Shown here piece after piece: positions 7,248 to 14,242 of a stretch of DNA of 16,773 bases. The stretch covers positions 1-16,773 of the forward strand of contig JAVBKA010000023.1 in NCBI GenBank assembly GCA_031546715.1. The letters run 5' to 3'. The notes beneath the pieces are model-generated. The model was not told the origin of the DNA, did no database searches, and saw nothing but the letters and a program-made list of their open reading frames with translations. This stretch comes from JAVBKA01 sp031546715. Its GTDB lineage: Bacteria; Bacillota; Clostridia; Oscillospirales; UBA929. Made by a program: the position numbers and the translations under genes. Numbering within the stretch: position 1 is the first letter of the stretch; every line of letters begins with the position of its first letter.

Positions 7248-7301
7248 AGAACGGCGGTGTGTGGGTTAGAACGGCGGTGTGTGGGTTAGAACGGCGGTGC
7301 G
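7248..7301 (+). repeat. 20-bp tandem repeat, about 2.7 copies
   Basis: Unit agaacggcggtgtgtgggtt occurs at 7248-7267 and 7268-7287 exactly, then partly at 7288-7301. No coding frame is supported here; the array is part of the repeat patchwork. Confidence 0.9.
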
Positions 7302-7330
7302 CCGAGGACGTCGCACCCTACGAACGGTGG

Positions 7331-7396
7331 GTTGCTGAGTTTTGGGTAAATCGGCGTAGGGGCGAACTTTGTTCGCCCGAGGTTTGTTGCACGTTT
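7331..7396 (+). repeat. 66-bp repeat (module B with GGGCGAAC hairpin), copy 1
   Basis: Matches 7460-7525 with one mismatch. Its core GGGCGAAC-TTT-GTTCGCCC is an 8-bp stem with a 3-base loop, a REP-like palindrome. The core plus left flank also appears at 16431-16469. Confidence 0.88.
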
Positions 7397-7426
7397 GGCG
7401 GTTTTTGTAGGGCAAGGCCTCTGGAC

Positions 7427-7460
7427 TTGCCGTCCTCTTGGGGTTGCCGTCCTCTTGGGG
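7427..7460 (+). repeat. 17-bp tandem repeat, two copies
   Basis: The unit ttgccgtcctcttgggg occurs twice exactly, at 7427-7443 and 7444-7460, directly before the second 66-bp repeat. Such short exact duplications suggest recent slippage or repeat turnover. Confidence 0.9.
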
Positions 7461-7525
7461 TTGCTGAGTTTTGGGTAAATCTGCGTAGGGGCGAACTTTG
7501 TTCGCCCGAGGTTTGTTGCACGTTT
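7460..7525 (+). repeat. 66-bp repeat (module B), copy 2
   Basis: Second copy at a 129-base offset from the first, 65 of 66 bases identical. A partial third copy starts with GTTCGCCCGAGGTTTG at 7548 and continues into a diverged duplicate of the following GGTGTAATCG segment (7526-7540 versus 7574-7588). Confidence 0.88.
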
Positions 7526-7875
7526 AGGTGTAATCGTATGTTTTTTTGTTCGCCCGAGGTTTGCGACACCTTTGGTGTAATCGCATATCTTCCATCGTCC
7601 CGCTCATGCCGCGGAGGTACTTCCTTTACGAGGGGTGGTAAAGGGAAGCAAAGCACCCTTTTTCGTTGCTCAAGTGCCCATGGAACGTTTGCTGTGCATG
7701 GTGGTTGTTCACGTCCGATTCACCCTAGAATCGGTATATTTTGGGGGCGGCCTTAAATTTTTGTGGTGGGTTTTGGGTTGCTCGCTTTTTGGGGTAATCT
7801 TCTCGTAATTTTCTCATAATTTTTTGTCACGTAGGTTATCTGTATTTGATATGGTTGTTTGTATGCTTGGGGCTT
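7526..7875. other. Repeat-derived, non-coding stretch
   Basis: Holds the partial third module B copy, then a segment (about 7612-7667) where CTTCCTTTAC can pair with GTAAAGGGAAG, or AAAGGG can pair with CCCTTT followed by T's; these pairings exclude each other. A hairpin CCGATT/AATCGG follows at 7709-7728. Open frames across this stretch are composed of repeat units and I do not call them genes. Confidence 0.55.
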
Positions 7876-8009
7876 AACCACCCCGCCCTTTGGGCACCCC
7901 TCCATTGAGGGGAATTAGGTTTTGGGGGGCATATTTCTATGCTTTAAATGAGGGGCAGGGGATGGCTAATTCCCCTCCTTTGGAGGGGTGCCCGAAGGGT
8001 GGGGTGGTT
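7876..8009. mobile_element. MITE-like element with about 42-bp terminal inverted repeats
   Basis: The left arm (7876-7917) begins AACCACCCCGCCC and ends GGGGAATTA. The right arm (7967-8009) is its inverted copy with only a few differences and one extra base. The 49-base centre has no gene. A related, right-truncated copy is at 16532-16650. Such small non-coding elements usually rely on a transposase elsewhere, and none is in this window. Confidence 0.75.
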
Positions 8010-8020
8010 TTGAACTCGCA

Positions 8021-8058
8021 AATTGTCAACTGGTTTACGAATTGTCAATAGGTTTGCA
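8021..8058 (+). repeat. 19-bp imperfect tandem repeat downstream of cheD
   Basis: Two adjacent copies of an AATTGTCAA-GGTTT unit, 8021-8039 and 8040-8058, between the MITE-like element and the cheD hairpin. No function is evident. Confidence 0.6.
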
Positions 8059-8092
8059 AATAAGCAATTGCGCGTATGCGCATTGCTTATTT
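8058..8092 (-). terminator. Hairpin directly after cheD, likely transcription end
   Basis: AAATAAGCAA-TGCGC pairs with GCGCA-TTGCTTATTT (8058-8073 with 8078-8092), with one bulged base and a GTAT loop. It ends two bases before the cheD stop codon on the downstream side. The tail is only moderately T-rich (CTTATTTG), so termination may be partial. Confidence 0.6.
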
Positions 8093-8094
8093 CA

Positions 8095-8595
8095 TTATCT
8101 TCTAGGCTTGACAAAGTCGGGGGAGCCTGCTCTGGTTACCATTGGGCGGCGGACGACTTCGACGATGCCTGTGTTTACGTAGGCTACTAGGGTTCTGCTG
8201 TTGTTGCCGCCTGTATCGACCTCGTTATATACCATTCCTAAGGCTTTCAGGGCTTGCTTCGTGTTTACGAGGTTTTTTTCGCCGATTCGGAACATGTCGT
8301 TTCCGCCTGCGCCGTCGATACCGCCGTAAAGAGAGATAAGCAGCTCTTGTTTTGTAACTAAGAATTTCTTCTGCATTTCCGAAAGCAGATGTTGGGGCGC
8401 AAGGTCTGCATATCTGCTCGGGTTGTCAACGGCTTGACCGTTAGAGCTTGGAAGTTGAATATGAGACATGCCCATGACACGTTTTCGCATACTAAAAAAT
8501 ATTAGTCCTACGCAGGTGGAAAGCGCAAACGTTTTAATTATATCGTCCTGCCCTCCAGCGACTGCAAAGCCGCCAATTCCCACAACAAAGTCCAT
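8095..8595 (-). CDS. cheD: Chemoreceptor glutamine deamidase CheD
   Basis: Deamidates specific glutamines of methyl-accepting chemoreceptors to glutamate, preparing methylation sites, and in Bacillus-type systems also binds CheC. The 166-residue product has the whole catalytic set of the family: Thr22, Cys28 in ALSTCVGL and His45 in GMSHIQLP, at almost the same spacing as Thermotoga maritima CheD. The segment SLYGGIDGAGGNDMFRIGEKN (about 109-129) matches the family's glycine-rich region, and AYVNTGIVEVVRRP near the end resembles the usual strand that precedes a basic tail. ATG at 8593-8595, with AAGGA upstream. It lies 46 bases after cheB. I see no CheC in the window. Confidence 0.93.
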   Translation of the reverse strand: MDFVVGIGGFAVAGGQDDIIKTFALSTCVGLIFFSMRKRVMGMSHIQLPSSNGQAVDNPSRYADLAPQHLLSEMQKKFLVTKQELLISLYGGIDGAGGNDMFRIGEKNLVNTKQALKALGMVYNEVDTGGNNSRTLVAYVNTGIVEVVRRPMVTRAGSPDFVKPRR

Positions 8596-8641
8596 TAATA
8601 CCTATCCTTCATCTTTCCTGCGACAGCTTGGTCACTCAAGG

Positions 8642-9676
8642 TTATTTTCTAAGGTCCTTGACATAATTCATTATGTAGGTAGACACATCGTCAATAGCTG
8701 CCTGACGGACGACTGCGCCCATTTCGTACGCTTCTCTTGGCATACCGTAAACCACGCTGGTTTTTTCGTCCTGACCGATGGTGTACATGCCCTTGTTTTT
8801 CATTGCCAAAAGTCCTTCTGCTCCGTCTGCGCCCATTCCTGTGAGGAGAACGCCTATTGCGTCGTTTGCGGCAGCGCATTGAGCAACCGACCTAAACAGA
8901 ACATCAACTGACGGACAATGTCCGCTGACCTTGGGAGCGGCAAAAATTTTCGTATAAAAATTTATACCGCGCTTAACTATTTCACATTGCTGTGAGCCGC
9001 CCGGGGCAATGAGTACAAGTCCTTGCTCCAGCATGTCGCCGTCCTTAACTTCTCTGATTTTCATGGCGCAGGAGGAGTTCATGTTGTCGGCATACATTCG
9101 GGTAAAATCGGGGGGCATGTGCTGAACTATGATAAATGGAGGGCAGTTTGCAGGCAATGCGCGAAGCACCTTTGCCGTAGCTTGAGTTCCTCCGGTGGAC
9201 GCACCTAAGGCGACAAAGCCTGTAAATCTGCGGTCATTGCCGACAGAGTCGAAGGGTCTTTGAGCGGGAGTTTTAATCATGTTTTTTCTCCGATAAGCAG
9301 TCCTGATACGGTTTATAAGTTCAGGTATAAACGCCGACATGCTGTCAGGTGAACGGTCAGTGGGCTTAGCTAAAAAGTCTGCCGCACCGGAGGACATAGC
9401 GTCCGGTTGGCGTTGGACAAGACTTGATACGACAATGACAGGCACAGGCCAAACAGGTAACAGAGCACGCATAAACTCAATGCCGTTCATGTAAGGCATC
9501 TCAATATCCATAGTCATAACATCTGGGTCAATACTATCTAGCAGGTCACGGGCTTCGTATGGGTCTGTGGCCTCTCCGACGATTTCAATGTCGTTTGCTT
9601 GTGACAGCCCTTTTACAAGACATGCACGAAAAAACATTGAGTCTTCAACGATAAGCAGTTTTATTTTTCCAGCCAT
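8642..9676 (-). CDS. cheB: Chemotaxis response regulator, protein-glutamate methylesterase CheB
   Basis: Removes methyl groups from chemoreceptor glutamates when phosphorylated by CheA, giving adaptation. Receiver domain (about 5-125) has the acidic pair Glu11-Asp12, phospho-acceptor Asp57 in MTMDIEMP, Ser84-Ser85, and Lys104 in LAKP. After a linker, the methylesterase domain (about 152-340) has the catalytic triad Ser160 in GASTGG, His186 in QHMPP and Asp284 in GMGADG. The 344-residue length is normal. ATG at 9674-9676 is six bases after GGAGG. It stands between cheR and cheD, so the three receptor-modification enzymes are made together. Confidence 0.98.
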   Translation of the reverse strand: MAGKIKLLIVEDSMFFRACLVKGLSQANDIEIVGEATDPYEARDLLDSIDPDVMTMDIEMPYMNGIEFMRALLPVWPVPVIVVSSLVQRQPDAMSSGAADFLAKPTDRSPDSMSAFIPELINRIRTAYRRKNMIKTPAQRPFDSVGNDRRFTGFVALGASTGGTQATAKVLRALPANCPPFIIVQHMPPDFTRMYADNMNSSCAMKIREVKDGDMLEQGLVLIAPGGSQQCEIVKRGINFYTKIFAAPKVSGHCPSVDVLFRSVAQCAAANDAIGVLLTGMGADGAEGLLAMKNKGMYTIGQDEKTSVVYGMPREAYEMGAVVRQAAIDDVSTYIMNYVKDLRK

Positions 9677-9746
9677 TAGTGTCCTCCATTGTTGATAAAA
9701 TATTACGCCCTCTGAGTTGTGTCCTTGTCAAAATAAGTTGTATTTC

Positions 9747-10562
9747 TTACGGCTTTGTTTTTCTGTAAATGGACGGCTGAATAAAGTCAAAGCGGCTTTC
9801 ACCCTTGCCGATGGTTTCAGACGTGCCGATAAATAAGTACCCGCCAAGCTCAAGTTGGTCATAATAACGCTCGACTAAGGCGTCTCTTGTGGGTTTGTTG
9901 AAGTAAATCATAACATTTCTGCAAAATATAACATGGAACTTCTTACGGAAGGGCATAGCCTCCATTAGATTAAAGCTTCTAAAGATAACTTCACTTTTAA
10001 TAGAGTCTTTAACCTCAAAAAGCTCTTTGTCAACTTTTGTAAAATATTTCTGCTTCCATGCTGGGGAAAGGTTTTGAAGTCTGTCCTCAGGATACACGGC
10101 TTCGTGAGCCATTTGTAATACCTGCGGTGAAATATCTGTGGCAAGAATTTTGGAATCCCATTCATTTTTGTGAACGCCAAGGTAGTCGTCAAGCACCATT
10201 GCGGTTGTATACGGCTCTTCGCCTGAGGAACAGCCTGCGCTCCAAATGCGCAAGTCCTTGGGTTTCAACGTCGGTAGCAAGTCTGGTAGTATGATATTTA
10301 CAAGAAATTTGTAATGCTGGTCCTCGCGCATGAAGTAAGTATAGTTTGTGGAAAGCTTTGTAATTAAGGTTTTAGCTTCCTCGCCAGTTTTGTCAGCAAT
10401 GACGAAATCAAAGTACTCACGCACTGAATTAAAGCCTCTCTTATTCAGCACGCTCCAAAGGCGTCCCTCAACGAGAGTCTGCTTTTGTTCTAGGTTAATC
10501 CCGTAGTTGTCCCTCATGTAGCCAACCAGTCTTAAAAAATCCTCTCGCGAAATCTTTTCCAT
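9747..10562 (-). CDS. cheR: Chemotaxis protein methyltransferase CheR
   Basis: Transfers methyl from S-adenosylmethionine to glutamates of chemoreceptors. The 271-residue product has a helical CheR N-domain (1-75), the segment LSTNYTYFMRE (70-80), and a SAM-binding Rossmann domain with RIWSAGCSSGEEPYT (105-119), ILATDIS and VIFCRNVMIYF, ending GGYLFIGTSET. I choose the ATG at 10560-10562 (MEKISREDF) because AAGGA lies seven bases upstream; an in-frame ATG nine codons earlier has no ribosome site and overlaps the promoter. CheB follows after 70 bases. Confidence 0.97.
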   Translation of the reverse strand: MEKISREDFLRLVGYMRDNYGINLEQKQTLVEGRLWSVLNKRGFNSVREYFDFVIADKTGEEAKTLITKLSTNYTYFMREDQHYKFLVNIILPDLLPTLKPKDLRIWSAGCSSGEEPYTTAMVLDDYLGVHKNEWDSKILATDISPQVLQMAHEAVYPEDRLQNLSPAWKQKYFTKVDKELFEVKDSIKSEVIFRSFNLMEAMPFRKKFHVIFCRNVMIYFNKPTRDALVERYYDQLELGGYLFIGTSETIGKGESRFDFIQPSIYRKTKP

Positions 10563-10592
10563 ATTACCATCCTTATACCTGTATGTCATTTT

Positions 10593-10621
10593 ATAATATC
10601 ACAGTTCTGTTACCGTTACAA
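10593..10621 (-). promoter_or_regulatory. Sigma-A promoter for cheR-cheB-cheD
   Basis: Minus strand TTGTAA (10616-10621), 17 bases, TATTAT (10593-10598), about 30 bases before the cheR start. It sits just after the terminator of the preceding regulator gene, so the che genes appear to be an independent transcription unit. Confidence 0.55.
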
Positions 10622-10631
10622 TCTTTTTCTT

Positions 10632-10714
10632 AATAAATAAAAAAATAAAAAAGCGCAGGGTGGCATCTTCTTTCAAAGCATTGACCGTATACCAGTTGAA
10701 AGAATGTTCTGCGC
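10632..10714 (-). terminator. Long-stem intrinsic terminator after the HTH regulator gene
   Basis: On the minus strand GCGCAG (10714-10709) pairs with CTGCGC (10658-10653), with a longer inner stem formed by TCTTTCAA and TTGAAAGA, followed by a T-rich tail (10632-10652). The loop is large and contains further symmetry. It begins 40 bases after the stop codon. Confidence 0.75.
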
Positions 10715-10754
10715 CTGCACTTTTTAAACTTAATATGTACTTACTTGAATCTGC

Positions 10755-11276
10755 TTACTCGCAGAGAATACTTCCGATATGCTCCGCCTTTTCGGCGGCA
10801 GCTTCATTAAAGCGGGCTTTTATCAGCAATGCACGGAACAGGTCGATAAGCTCTTCATCTTCAAGCTCAATGGTTTTGCAGCATTCGCATTCGTCCTCTT
10901 GGTCGTCTGAATGTTGGTGCTCTGGGGAGGTTTCCTCGGCGTGATGCTCTGACAATGCGCTGTAGCCTGTTGCATCCAGAAATGCATCCAAGGTTTTTTC
11001 TGTGAATTTGCCTCTTTTGTCAGATATGCCGGACAGATATAAGGGGCTGCACCCTGCCGCCCTTGAAATGGCAACAACAACAGGCGCAGAAATATGTCCT
11101 GTTTTATATGTTCTGTGAACCGTGGCATTTGAGACATCGGCAAGCTCAAATACGCTTGACTTCTGAGCATTTTTCAATGCTTTCCATACCTCAGCGCAAC
11201 GCTTCATCGTCTTTTCTGCGCTGACACTGACATTTTTGCGTTTAGCAAATGCTACTATTAATTCATTAAGCTCCAT
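10755..11276 (-). CDS. HTH regulator with His/Cys-rich acidic linker
   Basis: A 173-residue protein I cannot assign to a named family. A helix-turn-helix-like region (about 40-85: SVFELADVSNATVHRTYKTG, then YLSGISDKRG) resembles Xre-type DNA binders. It is followed by an acidic linker (109-133) with four His and three Cys, including CECC, and by a C-terminal amphipathic helix (ELEDEELIDLFRALLIKARF). The linker could bind a metal or act as a redox switch; this is inference. I choose ATG 11274-11276, nine bases after AAAGGA; the frame is open to 11375 but that part overlaps the promoter. It has its own promoter and terminator and sits just before the che operon, so control of motility is possible but unproven. 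Confidence 0.75.
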   Translation of the reverse strand: MELNELIVAFAKRKNVSVSAEKTMKRCAEVWKALKNAQKSSVFELADVSNATVHRTYKTGHISAPVVVAISRAAGCSPLYLSGISDKRGKFTEKTLDAFLDATGYSALSEHHAEETSPEHQHSDDQEDECECCKTIELEDEELIDLFRALLIKARFNEAAAEKAEHIGSILCE

Positions 11277-11351
11277 GTCCCGTTGTCCTTTCAAAGTAGT
11301 TGTTTCCCTGTAAATATCGACGTTAGTTCTCACTTTTATTTTACAAAACAC

Positions 11352-11380
11352 ATTATATACACATTTTTTTGACATTGCAA
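11352..11380 (-). promoter_or_regulatory. Strong sigma-A promoter for the HTH regulator gene
   Basis: Minus strand TTGCAA (11375-11380), 17 bases, TATAAT (11352-11357). The -10 box is a perfect match. The leader would be about 70 bases. Confidence 0.75.
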
Positions 11381-11426
11381 GAGAAAGTTGATATTTGGGA
11401 TATATTTCTATTGACTTAGCTGCATA

Positions 11427-11894
11427 TTATACTGTTTTGCTATCACTCTGTCTGTTTTCAGGCTTAATTAATAATTTGGTTACAACAAACGTAAGAGGAA
11501 TTACTAGAAACATAGAAATTAATGAGGCTATATTTTTTGAAACATGAATGTAATTAATGAACACATGGGTCATAACTGTGGAAACTGTAAAGTTCAACGC
11601 CTGCGACAGCGGAAACTTAAGAAACCGCTTCCATGTGGGACGAACATGGAAGGTGAAATAACAGCTAAGAAAAAACGAGCCTACCATAGAGATTACAAAC
11701 GCCGCAACATGGGCTATAGTCGCCACTGCATCGGTGTTGCCCATCATGGCCAGCAGCACTCTGTACCACACATAATAATGTACAGTGTTAATTCCGCCAA
11801 CAGCCACAAAGCGGCACAGGCTGAAAAACTTAGTGTCGGACGTCCAAAAGCCGTTCCAAAGATATTTTATTGATTCAATGGGAGATTTACTCAA
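11427..11894 (-). CDS. GtrA-family small membrane protein
   Basis: A 155-residue protein with four predicted membrane helices (about 25-50, 57-82, 98-116, 120-143), with the GtrA signature RFVAVGGINTVHYYVWYRVL (28-47) and an FTFHVRPTWKRFLKF loop between helices 2 and 3. GtrA proteins are thought to move or present lipid-linked sugars (undecaprenyl-phosphate-glucose) across the membrane for cell-surface glycosylation. The start is TTG with only a weak ribosome site; no alternative ATG precedes the first helix. No glycosyltransferase partner is adjacent. Its promoter has a dyad between -35 and -10, and it is divergent from the merR-type gene. Confidence 0.85.
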   Translation of the reverse strand: MSKSPIESIKYLWNGFWTSDTKFFSLCRFVAVGGINTVHYYVWYRVLLAMMGNTDAVATIAHVAAFVISMVGSFFLSCYFTFHVRPTWKRFLKFPLSQALNFTVSTVMTHVFINYIHVSKNIASLISMFLVIPLTFVVTKLLIKPENRQSDSKTV

Positions 11895-11923
11895 TTATAA
11901 TCACTCTTTTGCTGTTTTTTCTC

Positions 11924-11952
11924 ATTGTACCACGGCTTGGGCCGTGAGGCAA
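11924..11952 (-). promoter_or_regulatory. gtrA promoter with inverted repeat in the spacer
   Basis: Minus strand TTGCCT (11947-11952), 17-base spacer, TACAAT (11924-11929) with an extended TG. The spacer holds a perfect 6-bp inverted repeat, CACGGC/GCCGTG (11931-11936 with 11941-11946). A regulator bound there would block polymerase or reshape the promoter. Confidence 0.6.
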
Positions 11953-11981
11953 GTAAGTTGAAAATTTTTTCATAAATGGTC

Positions 11982-12012
11982 TTGCTTGTGACGCTACGTC
12001 ATGTATTATACT
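11982..12012 (+). promoter_or_regulatory. merR-type promoter with 19-bp spacer and operator dyad
   Basis: Plus strand TTGCTT (11982-11987), 19-base spacer, TATACT (12007-12012). The spacer contains TGACG-CTA-CGTCA (11989-12001), a 5-bp dyad. A lengthened spacer with a central dyad is the hallmark of promoters twisted into activity by MerR-family proteins, and the first gene encodes one, so autoregulation is likely. Confidence 0.6.
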
Positions 12013-12030
12013 CTTAACAGGAGGTGCATT

Positions 12031-12828
12031 ATGGGAAAATACAGAGCGATTCCGCAGGGCTTTATGACGGTGGGCGAGCTTGCGAAAAAAATGAATACCA
12101 CCGTCCGCACTTTGCAGTACTACGACAAGGAGGGGGTCCTTGCCTCCTCCTCCGAAAGTGAGGGAGGGCGCAGACTTTACACGGATAAGGACGTAATTCT
12201 GCTCCACCAAATTCAATCCATGAAATATCTAGGCTTTTCGTTAGACGACATTAAAAACCGCCTTATATCCTTAGATTCTCCCCAAGATATAGCCGTCGTT
12301 CTTGCCGAGCAGGCAAAGGCGGTTCAGGAGAAAATCGGGGCGTTAACGGAGGTTCTCCAAGCCCTCGAAAAGCTAAGAGAAGAAACCCTGCAAATGCAGA
12401 CGGTGGACTTCAAAAAATATGCCGATATAGTGGTTAATTTACAAATGAAAAATGAGTTTTACGGCTTAATTAAATATTTTGACGACACCACTCTTGACCA
12501 TATTCGCGATCGTTTTACTCAAGAAAGCGGTAAGGCGATAATGGATACCATGAGCCGTCTGTTAAACCAGCTGGAGGAGCTTCAACAATACGGGATATCC
12601 CCCGAAAGTCCGCAAGGACAAGCTCTTGCCAAGGCGTGGTGGGATATGGTGACGGAGTTTACCGGCGGTGATATGACACTGATACCGGGTCTTATGAAGT
12701 TTGCCGAAAACAGCGACAACTTAGGTGAAAACTGGAGTAAAAAATGGTTGGGCATTGAAAATTATTTGCAAAATGCGCTGGAGGTTTATTTTACGAGGCT
12801 GGGCGTGAACCCATTTGAGGAGGTGTAA
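12031..12828 (+). CDS. MerR-family regulator with TipAS-like effector domain
   Basis: A 265-residue DNA-binding protein. The N-terminal MerR winged helix is clear: FMTVGELAKKMNTTVRTLQY (11-30), YDKEGVL, GGRRLYTDKDV (45-55), then a dimerisation coiled coil (about 86-125). The C-terminal domain contains SPQGQALAKAWWDMVTEFTG, similar to the TipAS fold that binds thiopeptides and other drugs in TipA, Mta and SkgA relatives. ATG 12031-12033 follows AGGAGG with ideal spacing. It is the first gene of a run with the ABC ATPase (2-base gap, coupled) and permease, so I infer it senses the compound that the transporter handles. Confidence 0.93.
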   Translation: MGKYRAIPQGFMTVGELAKKMNTTVRTLQYYDKEGVLASSSESEGGRRLYTDKDVILLHQIQSMKYLGFSLDDIKNRLISLDSPQDIAVVLAEQAKAVQEKIGALTEVLQALEKLREETLQMQTVDFKKYADIVVNLQMKNEFYGLIKYFDDTTLDHIRDRFTQESGKAIMDTMSRLLNQLEELQQYGISPESPQGQALAKAWWDMVTEFTGGDMTLIPGLMKFAENSDNLGENWSKKWLGIENYLQNALEVYFTRLGVNPFEEV

Positions 12829-12830
12829 CG

Positions 12831-13529
12831 ATGCTCCGAATGAATAACATTGTAAAGAGTTTTGACGGAAACATAGTACTGTCGGACGTAACCTTTGAGG
12901 TACAGCCGCAGGAGATTTTTGGCTTACTAGGCCCCTCAGGTGCGGGCAAAACAACAATAATTAACATTCTCACAAATCAGACTGACGCCGACGGCGGAAG
13001 CTACAGCATCGCCGTCAAACCCTTTGAAATCGGGCTAATGCTTGACGAGGACGGACTGTACACACGGCTTACTTGTCTTGACAACCTAAACATTTTCGCA
13101 GGAATTTACGGCATTTCCCGCCAGAAATCCCTTGACGCGCTAAAAAACGTAGGGCTTGAGGATGCGGCGAAAAAGGCTGTCCATACCCTGTCAAAGGGAA
13201 TGCGGCAGCGACTGGCACTGGCAAGGGCGATTTTGCATCAACCAAAACTCCTGTTTCTTGACGAACCAACCAGCGGTCTTGACCCCGCAACAGCGCGTGG
13301 AATTCATAAATTGGTGCAAGGTCTTCGGGAAAATGGCGCGACAGTATTTCTTACAACTCACAACATGGAGGAAGCCGTAAAACTTTGCGACTGCGTGGCG
13401 TTGTTACATAAGGGAAAAATCGTGGAACAGGGCGCACCTGCGGAAATATGCACTCGTCACAACGCAGTAAAAACAGTGCCCGATTTGGAATCAGTATTTA
13501 TCAAGCTAACGGGGGTGGAACTGGAATGA
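12831..13529 (+). CDS. ABC transporter ATP-binding protein (drug/peptide exporter type)
   Basis: A 232-residue cytoplasmic ATPase subunit: Walker A GPSGAGKT (34-41), signature LSKGM (120-124), Walker B LLFLDE (140-145) with catalytic Glu145, D-loop SGLDP, and switch His177 in TTHNMEEA. At the Q-loop place it reads LMLDEDGLYTRLT (69-81), with Asp/Glu instead of Gln. Other conserved residues are intact, so I regard this as a subfamily feature, not a defect. The ATG at 12831 shares its AGGAGG with the end of the merR-type gene. It overlaps the permease start by four bases (ATGA). Confidence 0.95.
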   Translation: MLRMNNIVKSFDGNIVLSDVTFEVQPQEIFGLLGPSGAGKTTIINILTNQTDADGGSYSIAVKPFEIGLMLDEDGLYTRLTCLDNLNIFAGIYGISRQKSLDALKNVGLEDAAKKAVHTLSKGMRQRLALARAILHQPKLLFLDEPTSGLDPATARGIHKLVQGLRENGATVFLTTHNMEEAVKLCDCVALLHKGKIVEQGAPAEICTRHNAVKTVPDLESVFIKLTGVELE

Positions 13530-14221
13530 AAAGCACAGGGGCAATTTTTATTAAGCAAGCGAAGGACATTTTCAAAAACCCCATGGTTTTGGTTCAGTTT
13601 ATAGTCTTTCCTGCGGTGGCGTTGGTTATGACAAATTTAATTGCAAAACCCAACGAACATATCTCAAATAACATGTTTGTCACCATGATGGCGGCAATAT
13701 TTGCGGGAATGGCTCTAATTACCACAATGGCGGGAGTTATCGCCGAGGACAAGGAGCGGAAAAGCATCCGCTTTCTCGTAATGGCGGGGGTAAAGCCTCA
13801 TGAATATTTATTGGGTACAGGCGGATTTATTCTGCTGGCGGGAGTGCTCGTTTCGGTGGTGTTCGGGTTAATCGGCACTTTTACAGGGGCTGAGCTTGGG
13901 AAGTTTCTGATTATTATGACTTTTAGCACCGCCGCCTCTGTTTTGCTTGGCGCGTCGATTGGTATGCTGTCAAAAAACCAACAGTCAGCCACTGCGGTCA
14001 GTATGCCCTTGGCAATGATTTTTGGGTTTGTTCCCATGCTTGCAAGCTTTAGCAAGCCCATAGAAAAAGCGGCGAGCTTTTTGTACACACAGCAATTAAA
14101 CGTTGTGGTAAATGACTTTTCTGCGAATTTTACCAAGGCGATGGTTGTCACGGCGGTGAATATCGGAGTCTTGATGGTTTTGTTTGTCCTTGCGTATAGA
14201 AAAAGCGGACTTAGGGGGTAG
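13526..14221 (+). CDS. ABC-2 type transporter permease
   Basis: A 231-residue membrane protein with six predicted helices (about 20-38, 50-72, 97-119, 126-147, 157-175, 205-224) and the layout of ABC-2 drug or peptide exporters. The loop IAEDKERKSIRFLVMAGVKP (72-91) matches the conserved coupling segment of the family. ATG at 13526-13528 overlaps the ATPase stop codon, with GGTGGA upstream; a longer reading frame to 13448 would lie within the ATPase gene and is unlikely. Together with the ATPase it should form a 2+2 exporter. The substrate is unknown; a TipAS-like regulator suggests an antibiotic or peptide. Confidence 0.92.
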   Translation: MKSTGAIFIKQAKDIFKNPMVLVQFIVFPAVALVMTNLIAKPNEHISNNMFVTMMAAIFAGMALITTMAGVIAEDKERKSIRFLVMAGVKPHEYLLGTGGFILLAGVLVSVVFGLIGTFTGAELGKFLIIMTFSTAASVLLGASIGMLSKNQQSATAVSMPLAMIFGFVPMLASFSKPIEKAASFLYTQQLNVVVNDFSANFTKAMVVTAVNIGVLMVLFVLAYRKSGLRG

Positions 14222-14242
14222 TTAATCTAGCACTATTTTTAA

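Noticed and set aside
7248..7301. Possible CRISPR array from the 20-bp repeats
   Set aside because: The repeats are directly adjacent without spacers and there are fewer than three copies; no cas gene is present.
7318..7656. 112-codon open frame on the minus strand
   Set aside because: It covers the same repeats; its apparent internal protein repeat is the 66-bp DNA repeat read in frame.
7226..7756. 176-codon open frame on the plus strand
   Set aside because: It is built from tandem and dispersed repeat units, and the repeats recur elsewhere in non-coding context.
13448..13525. Upstream extension of the ABC permease
   Set aside because: It lies wholly inside the ATPase coding region; the overlapping ATGA start at 13526 has a suitable site and starts just before the first helix.
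12831..13529. ABC ATPase as an inactive protein because Gln is missing at the Q-loop
   Set aside because: Walker A, signature, Walker B Glu and switch His are all intact, so a subfamily variation is more likely than decay.
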